The notes under the pieces: generated by a model
What the model saw: the letters and a program-made list of their open reading frames with translations, nothing else
What the model was told of the DNA's origin: nothing
Database searches by the model: none
Program-made: the position numbers and the translations under genes
From: Dimorphilus gyrociliatus
Taxonomy: Eukaryota; Annelida; Polychaeta; Dinophilidae
Assembly (NCBI GenBank): GCA_904063045.1
Contig: CAJFCJ010000025.1
Location: forward strand, 620,001 to 684,000
Direction: 5' to 3'
DNA: 64,000 nt
Shown: piece after piece, positions 57,001 to 64,000 of the stretch
Layout: the number at the start of each line of letters is the position of its first letter
How positions within the stretch are numbered: position 1 is the stretch's first letter

Positions 57001-60000
57001 CATATGGATAATGAAGAAAAACAGTTGTCACCGAGAAATGCACCTCCTCCAACTCATCGATCAGAAGTTTATCTTAGTCCTAGAGATATTCCTAATATTC
57101 CTAGATTAGATGGCGCAGCGAGTGTTGAACAAAGTCACGCACGCGGGGGACATGGAATATTTGGAGACCCAAAAAGTGATGTACAGAAAAATCAAATGGA
57201 TAGATACAGAGAAGATTTACGTAAGCAAATCGAAGATAAGAAAAAAGAAGATGCTGAGAAGAAGAGAAGAGAAGATGAAGAAGAACAGAGATCAATTAGA
57301 AAATGGCAAGAGCAGCAAGATAAGTTAGCTAGAGAGTTTGAAGAAGAAAAAAAGCGGGAAAGGGAAAAGCGAGAGCAACAGCAAAGAGTAGAAGAAGAAC
57401 AGAGAAGAAAATTGGAAGAAGAAAGATTGGAGGCGGAAAGAATAAGAAAGAATGCTATGGATGAAAAGCGTAAACAAAGAGATGATAAACCCCAAAATGG
57501 TGACGAGGTAGAAATTTTATAGGTTATAGATAAATAACATTAGTTGTTTACTGTAATTTTAACTGTAGTTGGTTGTTTTTAACACCTGGGGATAAAATTT
57601 TTCTTTTTAGCCGTCAGCTAATGTCGCTGAGAACAGATCTCGTTCTCCGCCAATACCAACTTTGCAAAATAAAACGAGACCATCTTCTACTAGTAGCGGA
57701 AAAAATATAGTTGCTGGTGGTGGTGATAGGGGTGGTAGTGGTTCTAGACCTAACTCTGTAAGTTCTAACCAATTTTAAATATTTTTTCTATCTGCTCTCG
57801 TAAACAAAACGCATAAATTTTTTTTAATTCATAAAATATAATGTCTTCGTTTTTCATCGATTTGAGTCATCGGCTAATAGAGCTTTATTAATTTAGCTAT
57901 CAAATTATTTCTATATTACATTCATTTCACAACAACTGCAAAAAAAGAAATTTTTTTTTTCTTTACACTCTTTATTATTAAAATATTAGAAGCTTAAGAG
58001 CTGTTTTTATGATAGGGTAAAAGGTCAACATCACCTCCGCTTCCAGCTCAAAGATCTTTGTTGAGAAAAAACAGTAAGTTTTCTTTCAAACTTGAACTGT
58101 TAAGTTTTTTATTTACAATCCATTGCGAATTTTAGGTGCCGATGTTCTAAGTCAATTAGCTAACCTAAAGGAGCAATTGCATAGCGAAAGGCAAAGGGTA
58201 GAAAATGCTTTAGAACACGAAAAGGTATAGATATACAGTATATACTGTGTATACTGTATATAAATATATATGTAATTAAAATTATTTTGTTAAAAATAAG
58301 TCCAAGCCGGAAATCTATGATCCAAGAACTTATCAAAGAGTTCCTCATACTTCTAATAGGAGGGATGTTGATATCTTTGATTTAGGTCGACAAAAACCGG
58401 TATCCGTCAGACCAAAAGACGATTATAACCTAAACGGTGAGTGGTTGTATTTTTTTAATTAATCTTTGTAAATGTTTAGACGAAATTGAATATTTTGTTT
58501 GATTAACAAAAATACCAAAAAGTTTACAAACAAAACAAAGAATTTGAAAAAATAGTTGAAGATATTCTGTTTTTATCCATTTTCTTTTTCATTTTCTTTC
58601 TAATCCATTTTGATTCATTCATAAACATATTCAAAATACTTATTAAGATTACTACGATAGCTTTATTAAAATGTAGATCATCTAGATGTGAGCTTTAAAT
58701 ATAAGAATCATTTTCCTAAAGTTTCATTTAGCTATGTATATTTAAACAGAGTTTCTGTATATAAAAGCTCTAGCCTTTCATTAATGTAACGCTCTGTTGA
58801 TCGTAACAACAGTTTGTTTACATGTTAACGATTTTTTCCAACTGAGAAGCATAGATGGTCGAGCGACCATTGCAATCCTCTTCTGATTTTGTCGATGAAA
58901 CCATTGAACCGGGCGCATCATTATTTATCGTGCCCGATGAAGAAGATTTCGAAGAGATACTCCATAAAATTTTAGGTAGTTTTTATTAATTAGGGTATTA
59001 TTGTTTTTTTTGTTACCCATGTCAGACGAAATCGTCAGAAAGCCTCGGAGAGTTCCCGTAATAAACGATAGACTAGAAGCTGAGCAACTTGAGTTATTAA
59101 AAGCTCATCAAAATAGACTTAAACAAATGAAAGAGAGTAAGAAATTGTAGTTTTATAAGCATAACATAAATAAAGCATAAATTAATATGGCGATTATCGA
59201 CTAATTGATTAACAGTTTTTTCTTTCTTATTCTACTTTAGATCACGCTTTTAATCAAAATTAATTAACAATTGTACTATTTTTATAATTATTTAAATATA
59301 AATAATAATTATAATTAAAAGATATTTTAATAAAATTTTTAGCTATTTTTAATTAAAAAAAAATAACAATAATATAACTAAAAATACTATTATTTAATCT
59401 ATGAAACTAGAATATATTTTTTTTTTTAAAAAAAATAGACAAAACAAAAATTAATAAAAATTCAAACTATTCTTTGCGTATACATATATTATTTTTAGTT
59501 TTATTATTATGTTAATGTTACAGTTATAACATTTATTATTATTATTAATATTATTATATACATGTACAAAAAACTGCATGTGTATGTATATACAGTATAT
59601 TCAGTTTACCGACCTAATTAACTATTCTCTTATTAATGCACCTTGACTTCTCCAAAAACTTCTTTCTTTCCTCTTTACCACCCAAATTAATTCATCTCGA
59701 GCATTTAAACATTTTATGTGTTTACTTTGTGTTTAATTAAAATGACATACTTTTTAATGTATTATTACTTTTTTTTTATCCCCTTTCTCTTTCTCTCTCT
59801 CTCGCTCCTTCTCTTACTCATCTCATTTAGGTCCCTATGCGAAGGAGAGAGATTTTGATCGTAATCTTATTCGACCATCGTCTAACGAATCAGCGACATT
59901 ATTAGCCTCAAAGAGCGAGTATCTACCTTACGAGGAAAGACCCGAACATGATCCATATAGTTTGGATAAATCCCATTCTAGGCGAAGGAACGATTCGGCG

Positions 60001-60505
60001 AGATCTAGACGTAGAAACCGATTTGAACCAGAGGTAAAAAAAACAAAGAAAACAATTGTTTTGAAAATACACTAATTTGGATATTTCCTTTTCTTAGCCT
60101 TTCGAAATGGGCAGTCAGGCAAGTTTAAATGTGGATGCCATATCAAAAAAGAATGAAGAAAGATTAAAGAAATTGAGGTCATTTGGTGGTTGGTATTTTT
60201 TGCTATTGATGCATAGATTGAAAAAACATAAATTTAAACTGACTATCATCTAAAATTGGAAATATATTATTCTAGATGAACATTCAAATGGCGATCCGGA
60301 CGAAATTTTGGACAAATTTATGACATCAAACAAACACAGCAGGTAGACATATCTATTATACAATGCAAATATTTTCCTATTTTTGTATTAAATTTCAATT
60401 ATTTAAAAATACTTATTAAACAATTGCAGACCGCCATCCGGTCGAACGTTACAGGATGAAACTTGGCTGCGACCTGGAACAGGTTCAAGAGCAACAGCTC
60501 ATTAA
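49450..60505 (+). CDS. CSPP1: CSPP1, centrosome and spindle pole-associated protein 1
   Basis: Thirty-four exons, 1318 aa (human about 1200): 49450-49524, 49580-49633, 50176-50298, 50376-50507, 50573-50701, 50910-51050, 51356-51487, 51675-51725, 51851-52018, 52102-52284, 52340-52414, 52493-52516 (24 nt, tentative), 53212-53274, 53338-53532, 53592-53638, 53689-53743, 54445-54529, 54600-54696, 54768-54866, 55236-55358, 55425-55498, 55560-55626, 55682-55799, 55877-56024, 56984-57507, 57611-57757, 58016-58073, 58136-58224, 58301-58436, 59026-59136, 59831-60033, 60098-60185, 60276-60342 and 60430-60505. Family blocks include [17 protein letters not shown] (start), [15 protein letters not shown], the long coiled coil in exon 25, [19 protein letters not shown] and C-terminal [13 protein letters not shown]1 binds microtubules at centrosomes, spindles and cilia, and human mutations cause Joubert syndrome. 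The N-terminal half is an expanded set of exon-encoded repeats. Confidence 0.95.
54016..54044. repeat. (TA)n microsatellite in a CSPP1 intron
   Basis: About fourteen TA units. Confidence 0.9.
56025..56983 (+). other. Long intron of CSPP1 with an in-frame read-through tail
   Basis: 959 bp intron after the GGGGAPLRD exon. If not spliced, the frame adds 19 codons and stops at 56081-56083. An AATAAA follows near 56659, so a shortened transcript is possible. The rest is AT-rich with (ATT)n near 56870-56905. Confidence 0.45.
58855..58975 (+). CDS. CSPP1: Likely alternative first coding exon of CSPP1 (internal start)
   Basis: An ATG frame of 40 codons plus one base, [20 protein letters not shown] onward, ending at a donor (TTAG then GTAGTT) in phase 1. 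That phase matches the next CSPP1 exon at 59026. Joining it to the previous CSPP1 exon (58301-58436) through nearby AGs gives early stops, so it does not fit as an internal exon. It would fit as a first exon of a short C-terminal isoform. Upstream sequence at 58680-58854 would then be its promoter. Confidence 0.5.
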
Positions 60506-60883
60506 ATATCTTTTAAATTATAACAGTCAAAGACTTAGTTTGGCGCTCCGTCCGTGACCAATTAACACTCTTTCCAACTGTGATGTAAAAATACAAATTA
60601 TTTACTTGCTAAATGTTTATAATAAGCGTTTAATCAACAAATTTAATTTATTCAAACTTCCAATAAATTGTTCAGTGTTACGTTTTAGTAAGAGAGAAAG
60701 GGAAGGAAGATGTATCTATTTTACAGTGAAGAAGGCACTGTTTGTAAAGAGAATATTTGCTATAAAAAAAAAACTTTCTGTATGCTCATGTATCTGTTCT
60801 GTTTAAATTAAGAAGTAATATAATTGCTAGTAATAATTTTCATCTATTATATACTATACTATATAAAGCTATGTATTGATATA

Positions 60884-60888
<5 letters not shown>

Positions 60889-60925
<37 letters not shown>
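60889..60925. repeat. (TA)n microsatellite downstream of CSPP1
   Basis: About eighteen TA units. Confidence 0.9.
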
Positions 60926-60927
<2 letters not shown>

Positions 60928-62542
60928 TTCTGCATGTTAATTGACTGATTTACAATTTTTTAAAAGCGAGAGAAAAAGTAAAAACTTGTTGGAAAACGAT
61001 TAATTGACTAAATAGACAAAGGAGGAGTCTTTTTCCCTATATAATAGACAATGATTTAATATTTTTTCCTCTCTGTCTCTCTCTCTCTCTCTTCGCATGC
61101 TATTCTTTCCCTTTACTCTTGAAAGAAAGAAATAGCCTTAAACCGTTTTTTAATTTATTCAAACAGAAAAGTGAAAATATCTTGTTAGAGTATTAAAAGA
61201 AATAAGCTACTATAGTTAATACAATTCTTCTCTTTGGAAGGTTAATTCATTAACCTATAATTGAAAAATAATAAAGTAAAACATAATATAATTCTTATTA
61301 ACAAAGAAAAATAAGATTTCGTGACTTGACTTGGTATCTTTCCTTTAACTTTTCATTCTTTGCCCTTTTTCATCTTATCCCTGTCTCTTATTCTTTCCCA
61401 AGGTTAGAATACCAAGATTCTCTCCTTATCTACTTCTAAAACGATCATCTATTGTAAATATGATATTTATTTAGTGGGTGAGGGAGTAATAAAAGCTTTC
61501 TAGTTTTATTGATAGTATAAAGGTAGATGTAAAGGGGAATTATTTACTTTCTTATCCTTCTAATGAATTTTTAATGAAGAGAAAATTTAGATTTTTGAAA
61601 ACAACAAAAAAGAAAAAGTGAATAACATTTGTGCGATACTAGGCCTCTTGGGGTTACAACGAATACAAATACAGTGAATACAATAGTTATAAATGCTAAT
61701 TTAGAAATTTTATAAACTGGCCTAAACGTTATAAATTGATCTAGATTTATCTTTTCTCTTCTCTTTATTTATATATTATATTTAAACATTTGACAAAATG
61801 TACGTGTTTAGATAAGTAATATGAGGAGATATTCCTTGCCAAGAGAAAGTATTTAGATACTAGACAGAGAGAGGAGAGGTTAGGGAGAGGCTGGAAGAGA
61901 GAGAAAGAGAGGGAAAGAAAGAGTTAGATTATCGACGTTCCTATCCCCCAGTTACTGTCAAATTGTCAAAAAGAAATCGATAGGTTAGGACGACAGGGAT
62001 TATAACGGTTATTTGTAAGTGTAAAATTGAAGACAACTTCTCCTGCTTTAGTGGAAAAGCTCAAAACGCCGAGTAAAAACAAATCTAATAAAAATTATAG
62101 TAATAAAAGTAGAACATTTTTCCATTATCATAAAAATCTGAAGTAGATAAAGTTATAAATTCAATTCAAATCGATAAGTAGAGATGATTATATAGTTGAG
62201 AATAAATTGAAGGAAGGTAAGAAGAGAGAAAGAAGGGAGAGGGAGAAAGTTGAAAACGAAAGAGAAAGAGAGATATAGATGAATAGATAGAGAGCGGATG
62301 AGAGTTAAAACATTATTTATTAAACGGTTAATGTTTAACGACTTCATCAATATAGATAAGATTAGAGGAAACTGGTATAAAAATAGATGATACATTTTGT
62401 TAAGAGCTAAGGAAAAAAAGAGAGAAATATGGAATGAATGAATGAATGAATGACTGTTGTTTACGTCAAATAAATATGCATATATATACATATTTTGAGT
62501 ACTTAATTTTATAATTAAGTATACAGACAATGTTTCAAAAGC

Positions 62543-62568
<26 letters not shown>
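62543..62568. repeat. (GA)n microsatellite
   Basis: About thirteen GA units, the cleanest of several purine tracts in the last 2.5 kb. Confidence 0.9.
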
Positions 62569-62573
<5 letters not shown>

Positions 62574-64000
62574 CCAATAGTTTTAGTACATGTGTCTACC
62601 ACATGATATTTTTTTACGTTGAAATTAAAGCTAGTAATTTTAATTAATATCTTTCCATAGAAAATTCCTATTTAACAATAGAATTATATTTCATTTTTAA
62701 TGTTTTTTATTCATATAAAAATTCTCATTTATGATAATTTACAGATTAATTAATAATTTAGTAGAATATTTAAACTGTATATTTTATACGATATATAGTT
62801 TTTATACATTCTCTCATTATATTCCTCTTTTAATCATTTGTTATTAGTAGTATTATTACTATTATTATTATTATTATTCTCTTTATATTTCATCTCCCCT
62901 TCTAACTTGAACACGACATAAACTTGCATTCATTTTATTCATATATTTGTACATATAAAACCCATCATATTGATATATAAAGTATATAAAGTATATATAT
63001 ATATATATATACATTTGAAAAGATGGAAAAAAATAGGAAAAAAAAGGAAGAAAACTGGTACAGATTTTCTATGCTGCTATATTTATGCTCTCGCCTTCGC
63101 AGGTTTCTCTTGCACACACACGGTTTGTTTAGTTGTTTTTCTTTTTGTTTTCTGTAGACTTTATATAAAATGAAAAAGATAAATTATTATATAGATTATA
63201 TAATATACAATATATATATATACTGTATATATTTTATATATTTAACATGCTTATGCCATATTTAATAATAATAATAGAAACTAATTTATTCTCTTATAAT
63301 ACAGTAAAAAAATAGATTTATTTTAAAGGCAAAGTGTAATATGCATATATATATATATATTCATGTATTTCTGGTTTGTTCTTATTGATTCTAATAGAAT
63401 AGAACATTAATATTAAAAATACAACAACCAACTTTCTTACTCTTCTATATTTCTTTAGAAAGCTCTTTTTTTCATTTTAAAACAGTCTATTTATACCTTT
63501 TCGTATGTGGTGAAAAAAAAATTAACGGCTTTTCTTTTATGCCGGCCTTATGAATCTCTTCTAATTACATAATACTTCTATACTATATATATATATATAT
63601 ATACAATATATTCAAAATGTGCCTGCGTAATTCACATTCGTACATATTAAATGTAGCACTGTCTTTCTCTTCACATTTATATATATATTATTTAAATTTT
63701 AATATTCAATATGATTATACAGTTAAAAAAATAATATATAACCTTTTCCGCTGACCGGGTCAAAATTTTAATATTATAAAAATCTTAAGCCTATGATTAT
63801 GTCAGGCGAAAAAAAGTATATAAGTCAACACAAGAATTCAATACTATTCGCCTTTACAATTACTGAAGGCTGTTCTAGAAAAATATCTCGGTGAAAATTT
63901 ATTTTTTATTACTTTTTTATCTTCTTTTCTTTGTATCTAGCAATGATAATCTATTTCATGTTTTACCCATTTTATTTTACTTAAAAACGTTACTCTTCTT

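Larger units (their letters stand above)
60506..64000. other. 3' flank of CSPP1 and repeat-rich intergenic DNA; no gene seen
   Basis: 3.5 kb of AT-rich sequence with many simple repeats: (TA)n at 60889-60925, (CT)n near 61073-61092, purine-rich runs at 61860-61925 and 62210-62300, (GAAT)n near 62430-62452, (GA)n at 62543-62568, and further TA tracts near 62990-63012, 63340-63360 and 63580-63602. Open frames here (for example 62153-62602, -) are translated simple repeat. Confidence 0.55.

Noticed and set aside
62153-62602. 149-codon minus-strand frame
   Set aside because: Composed of translated purine/pyrimidine simple repeats (Leu-Ser runs); no homology or splice context.

Overview
This window is nuclear DNA of an animal, most likely a bilaterian invertebrate with a compact, AT-rich genome. 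Most genes are split by GT-AG introns of about 45-70 bp. The gene set includes animal-type signalling and ciliary genes: an SH3-SH2 Src-family kinase, a two-domain receptor tyrosine phosphatase, two G-protein gamma subunits, CSPP1, STPG1 and IQANK1. The proteins resemble those I know from vertebrates and annelids or molluscs, so a small-genome spiralian is a reasonable guess. The sequence alone does not settle the species. I see no operon, CRISPR array, recognisable transposon, tRNA or rRNA gene. All genes were assembled by hand from exons whose splice phases agree. For each complete multi-exon gene the summed exon length is a multiple of three.

Layout, left to right: 3'-truncated ZNF704/ZNF395/Glut4EF-type factor (-, 968-2814); RRM2, ribonucleotide reductase small subunit (-, 3948-5685); STPG1 (+, 6306-7680); a 2.5 kb gap; SLC22-type transporter (-, 10202-12369); a 2.1 kb gap; Src-family kinase (+, 14530-17045); IQANK1 (-, 18511-20841); two tandem G-gamma coding exons (+, 22515-22712 and 23144-23344); UROD (-, 23630-25672); TRAPPC5 (+, 25976-26960); NDUFB7 (-, 27140-27815); NOM1 (+, 28085-30669); KDM7/PHF8-type histone demethylase (+, 32178-36895); SRP54 (-, 37229-38862); FAH (+, 39622-41347); receptor tyrosine phosphatase (-, 42033-49137); CSPP1 (+, 49450-60505); then 3.5 kb of repeat-rich DNA with no gene seen.

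Many genes sit head-to-head with short shared upstream regions: RRM2/STPG1, UROD/TRAPPC5, NDUFB7/NOM1, SRP54/FAH, RPTP/CSPP1, and probably IQANK1/G-gamma. Others are tail-to-tail with a few hundred bases between stop codons. Most genes are housekeeping (dNTP synthesis, haem, tyrosine breakdown, complex I, ribosome biogenesis, protein targeting, vesicle tethering). A second theme is cilia and centrosomes: STPG1, CSPP1 and possibly IQANK1.

The most unusual points are four. The Src-family kinase has no tyrosine in its activation loop. CSPP1 has a run of phase-0 exons encoding a repeated motif, a likely internal start exon and a possible short isoform. The IQANK1 C-terminus resembles the dynein stalk-AAA5 segment. 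The receptor phosphatase has an unrecognised ectodomain and a catalytically degenerate second phosphatase domain.
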